Part shown: piece after piece, positions 44,552-53,104 of the stretch
Layout of the letters: each line of letters begins with the position of its first letter
How positions within the stretch are numbered: the first letter of the stretch is position 1
Source of the DNA: Clostridium sp. MCC353
Lineage (GTDB): Bacteria; Bacillota; Clostridia; Lachnospirales; Lachnospiraceae
Direction: 5' to 3'
DNA length: 64,000 nucleotides
Assembly (NCBI RefSeq): GCF_018785315.1
Contig: NZ_WQPN01000005.1
Location: forward strand, 62,001 to 126,000
Position numbers and translations under genes: made by a program
Notes under the pieces: model-generated
Told to the model about the DNA's origin: nothing
The model's input: only the letters and a program-made list of their open reading frames with translations
Databases searched by the model: none

Positions 44552-45211
44552 CTATTTTTCCTCTAAGCCTTCCAGCCATTCTTCAAGATCCGTCTCCGCA
44601 TGGGACGTCTCCGTTCGAAGGCCTTCTGTGACCATGGCCGACTCCTCCAATTCTTCAATTGCCCGCACTGCTTCGGAAATCCCGCTGCCGCCGCTGGTGC
44701 AGAAAGGGGCGATGGTCTTTCCTGATAAATCATAGGTATCAAAAAATGTATATAGGATACGGGGCATACCTCCCCACCAAATCGGAAATCCCACATAAAC
44801 CACATCGTAATCTCCAAGGTTATCAATACCGCCGGAAATGGCCGGACGGGCGGCCTCATCATTTTGCTCCGCTGAAGTGCGGGAAGACTTGTCATTATAG
44901 TTCAAATCCTGGTCTGTATAAGGCTGTTCCGGAACGATTTCATAAAGATCGGCCCCTTTCATTTCCGCCAGGGTTTCAGCAACTGATTTTGTGCTGCCGG
45001 TGGCTGAAAAATAAACAACCAGGGATTTAGGGAATTCATCGGGTTCTGCCGCTGCAGCCACGGACTGCTCTTCTGTTTCGGCCGCCGGCTGCACTGCCGC
45101 TGCAGCATCGGCGGAAACAGAAGGGGTTCCGGCCAAACCACGTTGGCTGCCGCAGGCTCCCAAACATCCCAGCAGCATGCCCGCCATAAAAATAATGAGC
45201 ACTTTTTTCAT
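44552..45211 (-). CDS. Flavodoxin-like lipoprotein
   Basis: 219 residues. I choose the ATG at 45211 behind AAGGA, giving a lipoprotein signal MKKVLIIFMAGMLLGCLGAC. A linker of about 45 residues rich in Ala, Val and Glu leads to a flavodoxin domain (YFSATGSTKSVAETLAEMKG, FPIWWGGMPRILYTFFDTYD, TSGGSGISEAVRAI). An exported, membrane-anchored flavodoxin is less usual than a cytoplasmic one. It suggests extracytoplasmic electron transfer. TetR at 45225 lies directly upstream and probably represses both flavodoxin genes. Confidence 0.88.
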   Translation of the reverse strand: MKKVLIIFMAGMLLGCLGACGSQRGLAGTPSVSADAAAAVQPAAETEEQSVAAAAEPDEFPKSLVVYFSATGSTKSVAETLAEMKGADLYEIVPEQPYTDQDLNYNDKSSRTSAEQNDEAARPAISGGIDNLGDYDVVYVGFPIWWGGMPRILYTFFDTYDLSGKTIAPFCTSGGSGISEAVRAIEELEESAMVTEGLRTETSHAETDLEEWLEGLEEK

Positions 45212-45224
45212 ATACAAAATCCTT

Positions 45225-45851
45225 TCAAACACACCCTAATAGTTTCTTTACTTCGGCGAAGGTAATCTCATAAATTGTCATATAGACATAATTTACCTTT
45301 GCCCGGATCATGGCCTCTCTCTGTTTCTCCGTCACAACCGTATACGGATAAATGCCGAACATAAACGGAAAGAAAGAAAATAGGAAATCCTGTTTACTGG
45401 CATCCGTCATATCAGGGAAAAATTGATCCAGACAGTTCCTTACTTCCGCAAGGGACTGCCCATAAGCTGTTTTGAACTCCACCAGCCGCTCTAAACGGCT
45501 GTTTTCCTCCATATCATAGTGATTCATGGACATGATTTTCAATAAATTCTTCCGTTCTTCCAACGAATGGGCCAAAGCATCCGCAAATTCCAAACGGGTC
45601 ATCTTTTCATGATCATTCTGAAGCTGTTTCAGCCTTCCATTCCATAATTCATATTCCCTTTGCAAAAGCGCCAGAAAAATCTCTTCTTTCGTCTGAAAAT
45701 AATTATAAATAGATGTCCTGGTAAAAGAAGTTGCCCTGCCGATCTCTTTCAGCGTAATCTCTTTAAAACTCATGGTTTCATAGAGGGAAGCGCAGGCGTT
45801 GACAATCTCTTCCTTACGGGCAAGGGTCAGTTCTTCTGAACCTTTTGGCAT
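45225..45851 (-). CDS. TetR family transcriptional regulator
   Basis: 208 residues; the start ATG at 45851 lies six bases after GGAGGA (a GTG six bases upstream abuts the site). The N-terminal helix-turn-helix reads ITLKEIGRATSFTRTSIYNY and FQTKEEIFLALL. The ligand-binding part is all helical. The two palindromes upstream (45904-45952) are its likely operators, and the flavodoxin, CMD and HAD genes downstream on the same strand its likely regulon. The inducer is probably a redox-active or toxic compound, an inference from the flavodoxins. Confidence 0.9.
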   Translation of the reverse strand: MPKGSEELTLARKEEIVNACASLYETMSFKEITLKEIGRATSFTRTSIYNYFQTKEEIFLALLQREYELWNGRLKQLQNDHEKMTRLEFADALAHSLEERKNLLKIMSMNHYDMEENSRLERLVEFKTAYGQSLAEVRNCLDQFFPDMTDASKQDFLFSFFPFMFGIYPYTVVTEKQREAMIRAKVNYVYMTIYEITFAEVKKLLGCV

Positions 45852-45903
45852 TTTCACTCCTCCTTTCGCTCTTTTTTCGCTTGTTTTATAAATCAGTTGA
45901 TTC

Positions 45904-45952
45904 TGACACGGTGTCAGTAATCACATTGTAGCAGTATTCTGACACCGTGTCA
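45904..45952. promoter_or_regulatory. Twin TetR operators
   Basis: TGACACGGTGTCA (45904-45916) and TGACACCGTGTCA (45940-45952) are perfect or near-perfect 13-bp palindromes with centres 36 bp apart, upstream of the tetR start. Confidence 0.8.
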
Positions 45953-46009
45953 ATATCTTTGCCATGCTTATATTGAATAAACCGGTATGCCTGCTTTTTC
46001 CCACATGAA

Positions 46010-46170
46010 AGAATCCCGCCTGCGGGATTCTCCGCCTGCGGCGGGTCGCTTCAGCACATAATTCCCTACTGCCGCATTATATGCGATACACAGTGCGATC
46101 CCATAGCCAGCAAAGCTGGCATAGGAGGGCTTTTTATTTCATAGGACGCACCTTCCTATGAAATAAAAAA
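46010..46170. repeat. Non-coding block of consecutive hairpins
   Basis: In order on the plus strand: GAATCCCGC/GCGGGATTC, CCGCC/GGCGG, a CGCATTATATGCG hairpin, CCAGC/GCTGG and TTTTTATTTCATAGGA / TCCTATGAAATAAAAA. No coding frame is evident. The density suggests a dispersed repeat or a structured RNA. It fills most of the gap between the tetR operators and the kinase gene at 46229. Confidence 0.55.
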
Positions 46171-46190
46171 ACCGGCGCTTTCTGCCGGTC
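46164..46190 (-). terminator. Terminator of the six-gene signalling operon
   Basis: On the minus strand ACCGGC, AGAAA and GCGCCGGT are followed by TTTTTTTATTT, 38 bases after the last stop codon. Confidence 0.85.
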
Positions 46191-46228
46191 TTTTTCATAC
46201 CACCATTTCTTCTGTCCTGTCACGATTC

Positions 46229-49033
46229 TCAGCTCTTTCCAGACAACCATTTCTGAAGTACCGTATAAAGCAGATCTATTTCCAATGGTTTCGAAAGGAA
46301 ATCATTCATTCCCGCTTCCTTTGCCATGTCTTTATCCTCTTGGAATGAGTTGGCGGTCAGGGCAATAATGGGAATTTTTGCCGCGTCAGGATGGTCTGAA
46401 GCTCGTATCGTCTTTGTCGCCTCTAATCCTCCCATATTCGGCATCCTCATATCCATTAAGATGAGATCAAAATAGCCGGGGACGCTCTGCTCAAATTGTT
46501 TGACCGCTTCTGCGCCATCCACGGCAAGGTCTACCTGCATTCCCTTCAAATTTAAAATCTCGATTGCAATTTCCGCATTGATCGGGTGATCCTCCGCTAA
46601 CAGAATCCGTACATTTTCAAAATGGAACGAAGTCTCCAATTCCGTATTCAATTCTAATTCGATGTGCTTTCCAAAAGAAAGGGGAATGGAAAAGAAAAAT
46701 TCGCTGCCCTCATCTATTTTACTTTTCACTTTCAAAGTACCGCCCATGAGCTGTACAATATTCTGACTGATCGGTAAACCCAGCCCGGTTCCCTGGCTGC
46801 GCATCAAACTGGCCCCGGTTTGTACAAAGGATTCAAAAATGCGCTCCAAATCCTCTGCTTTGATGCCAATACCGGTGTCGGAGACTTTGAACAAATAGTT
46901 GGCCTGCTGGTCAGAAGCCCCGCTTTCCTCCACGGTCAGATGTACCGTACCTCCTGGCGGTGTAAATTTAACAGCGTTGGAAACCAAATTCATCAAAACC
47001 TGCTTTAACCGGATCGCATCCCCCTTCAAATCAGAATGTTGGAAATTTGTTTCACAGCAAAGGGCTATTTCACGAGCCTTTGCCGGCGTCTGCATCATAC
47101 TGCAAAGTTCATCAAGCATCTGCTGTAAGGAGAAGTCGTCTTCCGCAATAGAGAGCATACCGTTATCAATTCGGCTCATATCTAAAATATCATTGATTAA
47201 CCCCAATAAATACTGTGAAGTTGCCTTCAGCTTTGACAAATTGCCTTTTATGCTTTCAGGAATATCATCCTTCATCGAGATTAATGCGGTCGTTCCAACG
47301 ATGGCATTCATCGGCGTGCGGATTTCGTGGCTCATTCGGGAGAGGAATTCACTTTTTGCTTTGTTCTCTGCCTCCGCTCTGGCAATGTCTTTTTGCATAT
47401 TAGCATTTTTTACGCGCAGGCCGGCGATCATAATAATCACTATGATGACCAGCAGTAAAAAAGCTGATATGGCGGTGATGGATAAAATGGGATTGGTCTC
47501 CACAAAACTTTTCAGCGATACCTTAGCATCTCCAATAGAGACCAGATTGTGGTCTAAAAGAGTAAACCTGTCCTCCTCAGATAAGCTGTTAATGCCTTTG
47601 TTAATAATGGACAAAAGCTCAGGGTTTGCCGGCATAGGCATAGCAAAGCTGATATTCATGCGGTTTGCCGATAAGGTAACAGGAACCACATTGGTATAAA
47701 CATTTTCCTGCATCATCTGTTCCACTCGCGCAGAAAGCCCACAGGCAAAATCCACCTTTCCCGTATTCACTGCGGACAAAACCTCGTCAATAGACGTAAA
47801 ATAAATCACTTCATTTGCCTTTATATAAGCGGGCAGGCAGCGCCCTTCCAAAAGGCCGCAGGTTAATCCGTCCGCCGGATAGGTCACGGCCCTGTTTCGT
47901 ACAATTAAGTCATTTAATGCGGCATAGGGCTTGGTCTGTATCAATTCACTCCGCATGGCATCCGCGGCATCATCGAAAAAAATGCCGGCCATATCGGCTT
48001 TTCCTTCGATCACCAGTTGCTGGGTATGGGCATAGGAATCGGCCAATATATACGAAAACTGAATCCCATACCGGGCAGTGATTTTTTCCAGCAGCTCGGG
48101 AATCAGGCCAACATGATCCCCATCCTCGTAGCCAATACAATAAAGAGGGTGGAAATATTCCGGAACCGCCACAGTAACTGTGCCCTTCTGTTGAATATAG
48201 GATTTTTCTTCTTCGGTCAGCAGCAGGTTCTCCACGCCTGTGTCATCAAAATACCGTTTATACACTTCTTCTGAAAAATGAGGATCAGATAACTGAATAC
48301 GCTCCATTGCCCAATTCAGTTTTTCAAGCAGTTCCTTGTTGTCAGGCTGTGTAACCAGATAATGAGGCTGCGCTTCAAAATACGCTACCGCGCGGAACTC
48401 ACCTGTATCATCCGTTGCGTTCCCAAGTTTCAGATCAATTTTTCCGGCAGCCAAATCCATATTCATCTGATTGGAGGCCGCTTCTTTTGCTGTGTATGGT
48501 TTGATTGCGCAGACTAAGCCATTTGCGGAGAGGAACTGCTCCAGCCGGCGCACATTATCGGCCGCCCGCTGCACAACGCCTATGGTTTTTCCGTTCAAAT
48601 CCCTTAAATCAAAGCCCTTAATGGCGTCATCATCCTGGCGGGCCAGCAAAACTGCTTTGGTACTGCCGCAGCTATAATCCGGGTAGGCAAAGTATTCCTC
48701 AAATGCCTCTGAATAGTATGTACCGCCCATGAGGTCATACTGGCCGTCTATGAAGTCCTGTACCATGTCATTGGCGTCGGTATCAATGAATTCATATGAC
48801 CAGCCGGTATATTTCGCGATTTCATACAGATAATCCACGATCAGGCCGGAACGTTTCCCATGTTCATCGGTCATCGTAAATCCTTCGGTTTCCGGAAATG
48901 GGATCCGAAGCCGGGCAGGGTGTTCTTCCGCAGCCAAAACAGGAATATCCGTTAAAAGCAGGATCACCAGCAATATGGCCGCAGAAAAAACTCTTGTTAT
49001 GTATTTTTTTGATTGTCTCATAGATGGTTTCAT
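46229..49033 (-). CDS. Hybrid histidine kinase with two extracellular solute-binding (SBP family 3) domains
   Basis: 934 residues; the start ATG at 49033 follows AGGAG. A signal peptide (about 12-34) is followed by two family 3 solute-binding domains (about 40-270 and 280-505; GKTIGVVQRAADNVRRLEQF and KGTVTVAVPEYFHPLYCIG) and a membrane segment (LSITAISAFLLLVIIVIIMI). The kinase core has SHEIRTPMNAIVG (about H569), SNAVKFTP, DTGIGI and GTGLGLP. A receiver follows (808-934; LMDMRMP, about D861). It is the last gene of the operon beginning at 57016. It should sense an amino-acid-like ligand outside the cell and feed phosphate to the Hpt protein of the operon. Confidence 0.93.
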   Translation of the reverse strand: MKPSMRQSKKYITRVFSAAILLVILLLTDIPVLAAEEHPARLRIPFPETEGFTMTDEHGKRSGLIVDYLYEIAKYTGWSYEFIDTDANDMVQDFIDGQYDLMGGTYYSEAFEEYFAYPDYSCGSTKAVLLARQDDDAIKGFDLRDLNGKTIGVVQRAADNVRRLEQFLSANGLVCAIKPYTAKEAASNQMNMDLAAGKIDLKLGNATDDTGEFRAVAYFEAQPHYLVTQPDNKELLEKLNWAMERIQLSDPHFSEEVYKRYFDDTGVENLLLTEEEKSYIQQKGTVTVAVPEYFHPLYCIGYEDGDHVGLIPELLEKITARYGIQFSYILADSYAHTQQLVIEGKADMAGIFFDDAADAMRSELIQTKPYAALNDLIVRNRAVTYPADGLTCGLLEGRCLPAYIKANEVIYFTSIDEVLSAVNTGKVDFACGLSARVEQMMQENVYTNVVPVTLSANRMNISFAMPMPANPELLSIINKGINSLSEEDRFTLLDHNLVSIGDAKVSLKSFVETNPILSITAISAFLLLVIIVIIMIAGLRVKNANMQKDIARAEAENKAKSEFLSRMSHEIRTPMNAIVGTTALISMKDDIPESIKGNLSKLKATSQYLLGLINDILDMSRIDNGMLSIAEDDFSLQQMLDELCSMMQTPAKAREIALCCETNFQHSDLKGDAIRLKQVLMNLVSNAVKFTPPGGTVHLTVEESGASDQQANYLFKVSDTGIGIKAEDLERIFESFVQTGASLMRSQGTGLGLPISQNIVQLMGGTLKVKSKIDEGSEFFFSIPLSFGKHIELELNTELETSFHFENVRILLAEDHPINAEIAIEILNLKGMQVDLAVDGAEAVKQFEQSVPGYFDLILMDMRMPNMGGLEATKTIRASDHPDAAKIPIIALTANSFQEDKDMAKEAGMNDFLSKPLEIDLLYTVLQKWLSGKS

Positions 49034-49057
49034 ATAGGCTCCTACTCAGCTTCTGTT

Positions 49058-50923
49058 TTAATCCCACCGCAGGGTAAGCCGATGGTCCTCTGCCGGGGAA
49101 ATGGTTCCTGCCTGTTTGACCGCGGAAGAGACCAGATCAATATTACTGCCGATCTCGCTGTGGACGTTTCGGATGGAGGCGAGATAGGATTGGTCAATGG
49201 AGGTGGGCCAGGCGGCAACGGTGTAGCGTTTATCATCCTCAATCCCGCTTCCGTCCGCCAAGGCCAGTTTTATCACATTTTCATCCCAGGGACGCCAGGG
49301 GGCGTATTCCATGTTCAAGCCGGAGAAGGCGTACAGAGCATTGACTTCCTGGCCGTTGATGATGGGGTGCTCCATCAGCTTTTTCAGATTGGCGCCGGTG
49401 ATTTCATAGGTGGTCAGGCAGTCCCCGGTACCCAGCCCTCTCAGATAAAAGCGGTACAGCATTGTGACATCGCCTTCATAAAACTTGGCCAAATTTCCCA
49501 CATAATAGGTGTTGTGGGGAATGAGGGCAATCTCCGCTCCAGTGGCGGAACGCATGGCGTCGGCAATAAAGGTGCTGGTTTCCAGGATGGTAAACTCCTC
49601 GGCCGCGGTTCCGATGAACTCCTCGGCCCCCCGGTCAGCCATGATGTCTCTCACCATGGCGTCCGTTTGGTCAAGAGCCTGCTCCAAAGTCAGCCTGCCT
49701 TCCAAATACTCCTTCAGAGTTTGGTTGTGCAGATCGTTTCCAATTCTGGAGGCATAAAAAATCTGCCCGTTTTCGATACATTTCTGCACGTCCCAAAATT
49801 CTTCTCTCAAATCTGCCTGAGCGGATTTAACACTGCTCAGCCCCGAAAAGACTTCCAGCAAAGCCGCCTGCCCCTCATTGGTGCTGAGAAATGTCAGGAT
49901 GTCCAGCAGAGCCTGTTTTTTATCGGGATCTTCCATGGATGCTTTTGAAAGCGCCATGCTGCGCCCCGTCATCATCTGCATCCACCGCTCTCCGGGCGTA
50001 TCGGAGGGATAACCGAAAAATCCGATCTCACATTCCGGCCGTTCGTCCTCGTACAGGGAAAACATGGTAAGCTGTTCCGGCAGCATAGCGATCTCACCGG
50101 CGTAAAGGGCATGGCGGTTTTTCGTCAAGCTGGTGGAGAAGTCGCCTTCCACCACGATGCCCCGGTCATAGAGGGTTTTGTGCACCTCGAAATACGGCTC
50201 CAGCACCCCCTTACAAGAGGCTTGGCCGCTGCAGAAAAGGTCGTACTGTTCCCTCTTGTCCATAGTGGAAAAAATGGCGCGGTTGCTGAACCCCAGGCCA
50301 ACCCCATCAGGGGAATACTTAAAGCAGGGGACAAAGGGGCGGATTCCCTGTGCGGAAATTTCATCGCACAAATCATAAAATGCTTCAATTGTCTCTGGAA
50401 TTTCCCATCCGTGCGCCTCAAACAGGCTTTTGTTGTAAAAGATTCCTTGTATGGAGCTGTTGATCGGAAGCTGGTAAAGTTTCCCGCTGGTACTCATGCT
50501 GTTCAACACAGATTGATTGTAAAGAGAAGTAAAAGCCTCCGCAGATAAATCGTAAAATATGCTGTTACTTACCTCCATATCCCTTATATAGCCTGTGAAT
50601 AAAATATCCTCTAAATCCTTCTGTACGCCAGGCTGTTTTACATGCGTCTGAATGTCGGGAATGCTGGCTTTTTCCAGGATGACAATATCAATATCGGGGA
50701 ATTGAGCCTCAATAGCAAGCTCCACCGGATCTGAATTGCATGGGGCGTATGCGCCAATAGTGATAACCGTTTTGTCAAAATCCACAGGTTCATAGGTTAA
50801 AATCTCATTTTCCGGGCAGAATCGCGATTTAACCTCCATTTCACGCGGCGAATTGACGCAGCCGCTCATGGCTGACAGAATGTTCAGCGCCAATACGATG
50901 CTTAAAAACTTCTGCTTTTTCAT
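49058..50923 (-). CDS. Lipoprotein joining a solute-binding domain to a 5'-nucleotidase C-terminal domain
   Basis: 621 residues. The lipobox LSAMSGC places Cys at 22. Residues about 50-440 resemble a family 1 solute-binding protein (KLYQLPINSSIQGIFYNKSL, EAFYDLCDEISAQGIRPFVP, ALLDILTFLSTNEGQAALLE). Residues about 455-610 match the C-terminal substrate domain of 5'-nucleotidases (FIADAMRSATGAEIALIPHN, TTYEITGANLKKLMEH, DKRYTVAAWPTSID). The metallophosphatase domain normally in front of it is missing. The protein is likely a non-catalytic, surface-anchored binding protein, perhaps for nucleosides or sugars, that presents ligand to the kinases encoded on either side. I do not know this fusion as a named family. 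Confidence 0.8.
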   Translation of the reverse strand: MKKQKFLSIVLALNILSAMSGCVNSPREMEVKSRFCPENEILTYEPVDFDKTVITIGAYAPCNSDPVELAIEAQFPDIDIVILEKASIPDIQTHVKQPGVQKDLEDILFTGYIRDMEVSNSIFYDLSAEAFTSLYNQSVLNSMSTSGKLYQLPINSSIQGIFYNKSLFEAHGWEIPETIEAFYDLCDEISAQGIRPFVPCFKYSPDGVGLGFSNRAIFSTMDKREQYDLFCSGQASCKGVLEPYFEVHKTLYDRGIVVEGDFSTSLTKNRHALYAGEIAMLPEQLTMFSLYEDERPECEIGFFGYPSDTPGERWMQMMTGRSMALSKASMEDPDKKQALLDILTFLSTNEGQAALLEVFSGLSSVKSAQADLREEFWDVQKCIENGQIFYASRIGNDLHNQTLKEYLEGRLTLEQALDQTDAMVRDIMADRGAEEFIGTAAEEFTILETSTFIADAMRSATGAEIALIPHNTYYVGNLAKFYEGDVTMLYRFYLRGLGTGDCLTTYEITGANLKKLMEHPIINGQEVNALYAFSGLNMEYAPWRPWDENVIKLALADGSGIEDDKRYTVAAWPTSIDQSYLASIRNVHSEIGSNIDLVSSAVKQAGTISPAEDHRLTLRWD

Positions 50924-50937
50924 TCAGCACTCCCTCT

Positions 50938-53070
50938 TTAGTGTATAAATTTTACGAATAATTTCTTGAGCATATCGATATCTACCGGCTTGCTGATATG
51001 GGCCTGCATGCCATGGGCAATGGATTTCTCCACATCCTCTTCAAATGCGTTCGCGGATAAGGCAATGATGGGGATGTTTTTGGCGTCCATGTGAGCTGAA
51101 CCGCGGATGGCTGCTACAGCCTCCAGACCATTCATCACCGGCATTTGGATGTCCATTAAAATTATGGAATAATATCCCGCAGCCGAATTTTTGAAGCGCT
51201 CCACAGCCTCAGCGCCATTTACCGCCCCATCGACGGTAAAGCCCAGCCCTTCTAAGAGATCCGTGACAATCTCCCGGTTGATATCGTTATCTTCTGCCAA
51301 CAGGATTCTCCTGCCGAGCAAATATGCCGGCAGTTCCTCAATGCGCCCGTTTTCCAGGTTCCGTTCACTGAGCCCGGTTCTCTCCAAAGGAATCTCTATA
51401 ACAAATCTGCTTCCATGATTTAATCTGCTCTCCACATGGATGGAGCCGTCCATCAGGGTCACAAGACTATGTACAATGGCCAGCCCCAAACCGCTGCCTA
51501 CATGGGTGGAGGTAAGAGAGGACTGTTCCTGCTCGAAGGGATGGAACATATGCTTCATAAACTCCTCGCTCATGCCGATTCCGGTATCCTCGATCATAAA
51601 ATAAGCCCTGGAATAACTGCCGCTTTCTGTCTGTTCCCGGTAGGTCAGGATCACAGTACCATGTTCGGGTGTAAATTTGATTGCATTGGAAACCAGATTG
51701 ACCAGGCACTGCTTGATGCGGACGGCATCTCCTAAAAATCCTCTGTGGAAGTTATCCGGACAGTCCAGTCGGAAGGTCAGCGCTTTCTCACCGGCGGGAT
51801 AGGCCTCCAGCTGGACAACCGTCTCCAGCAGCTCCTCCATATCAAAGGCCATATGTGAGAGACGCAGCTTTCCGCTTTCGATCCGGCTCAAATCCAATAC
51901 GTCATTGATAATGGAGACCAGGTATTCACCGGACTTTTTCGCCTTTTGCGCGCACTCCGCTACAATATCAGGTTTGTCCGCATTGTGCATCAGCAGATCA
52001 TTCAGCCCGATCACGGCGGTCAGCGGTGTGCGGATATCGTGGGAGACCTTATTCATAAATTCACTCTTCAATGTGGCTTTTGCCTGCTCCAGCTTTACTC
52101 TCTGTCCTTTTTTCACATAGTAAGAGATCCAAACCAGAGCTAAGGCCACCACTGTTGAGAGGATGAGTCCAATCAAAACGATAACATTGCGCATGCCGTC
52201 AAACGTGGCCCGGGCCGTGATTGAAACGGGGACTGCAATGACGATGCTGTTGCCCCAGCTATCCGGGAAACTCTGTATCCGCCATGTTTCCCCTCCTATT
52301 TTGGCAGTTATGTTGACTTCCTGTCTCTCCTCAATTCCCTGTTGCAGCACATGGACCTGTTCTTCCCTAACCCCTTTATCCCGTAAAGTATGGAGCAGGT
52401 TATACCCGCCAAAATAATCGTTGGCAGTTGACTCCGTTGGCCGCAGTTCAACCACACCCATCTGGTTCACCACATAGGAGGCGCCCTGATTCTCATATAA
52501 GGCAGTAGCGGCGGTATCTGAGTAGGTGTTCGAGTCCACCAGCATGATAACGCCGAAAAATTCTTTATTGTCTATGGTTACATTGGATAGAGGAGACATA
52601 AAGATCCAAAAATCCCCCTTGGTCTGCACGGTGCAGAAATCCGTCCGAACCACATCTGAGGTTTTCAACATCTTGATTTCTTCCGATTCGGGCAGCACGA
52701 TTTTTTCTCCGCTAAAAGAGATGCAGGAACCGTCTTCAGACAGCAGATATAACTGCTCAAAGGCCAAAAGCAGCTCCCTCCCCTGGTCCAGCGACCGGAT
52801 GCGGTTGCCCATGATGACACAGGCCGCCTGCCGTACCTTATCCTCATAATTCTGCCTCAGCAGAAGCAGTTTTTCCGAAATAAGGGTGCTCATCTGCTCA
52901 ATGGAATCGATGCGCTCATTTTGAATGGATTGGTTTAAATGACGATATGCAGTGGTAAACAAAAACACCTCAAAAATGAGCAGTAACGCCAGCAGAAGGG
53001 TCATGCTCTGGGGCCACGGCTGTTTTTCCGCTCCGGTATTTTGGGCTTTGCCACCCATTTCAATTTTCAT
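50938..53070 (-). CDS. Membrane hybrid histidine kinase with extracellular Cache-like sensor
   Basis: About 710 residues from the ATG at 53070; the frame is open to 53226 but that part overlaps the upstream gene. GGGGAGG lies 13 bases before this ATG, slightly far. Two membrane segments (MTLLLALLLIFEVFLFTTAY and VIVLIGLILSTVVALALVWI) bracket a Cache-like domain. The core has SHDIRTPLTAVIG (about H344), SNAIKFTP, DTGIGM and GSGLGLA. The receiver has ILMDIQMPVMNG (about D640). It has the same overall plan as the 46229 kinase but a different sensor. Both kinases lie in one operon with an Hpt protein and a c-di-GMP effector. Confidence 0.9.
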   Translation of the reverse strand: MKIEMGGKAQNTGAEKQPWPQSMTLLLALLLIFEVFLFTTAYRHLNQSIQNERIDSIEQMSTLISEKLLLLRQNYEDKVRQAACVIMGNRIRSLDQGRELLLAFEQLYLLSEDGSCISFSGEKIVLPESEEIKMLKTSDVVRTDFCTVQTKGDFWIFMSPLSNVTIDNKEFFGVIMLVDSNTYSDTAATALYENQGASYVVNQMGVVELRPTESTANDYFGGYNLLHTLRDKGVREEQVHVLQQGIEERQEVNITAKIGGETWRIQSFPDSWGNSIVIAVPVSITARATFDGMRNVIVLIGLILSTVVALALVWISYYVKKGQRVKLEQAKATLKSEFMNKVSHDIRTPLTAVIGLNDLLMHNADKPDIVAECAQKAKKSGEYLVSIINDVLDLSRIESGKLRLSHMAFDMEELLETVVQLEAYPAGEKALTFRLDCPDNFHRGFLGDAVRIKQCLVNLVSNAIKFTPEHGTVILTYREQTESGSYSRAYFMIEDTGIGMSEEFMKHMFHPFEQEQSSLTSTHVGSGLGLAIVHSLVTLMDGSIHVESRLNHGSRFVIEIPLERTGLSERNLENGRIEELPAYLLGRRILLAEDNDINREIVTDLLEGLGFTVDGAVNGAEAVERFKNSAAGYYSIILMDIQMPVMNGLEAVAAIRGSAHMDAKNIPIIALSANAFEEDVEKSIAHGMQAHISKPVDIDMLKKLFVKFIH

Positions 53071-53104
53071 TTTGATTTTCCGTCCTCCCCGGCATAATAT
53101 ATTA

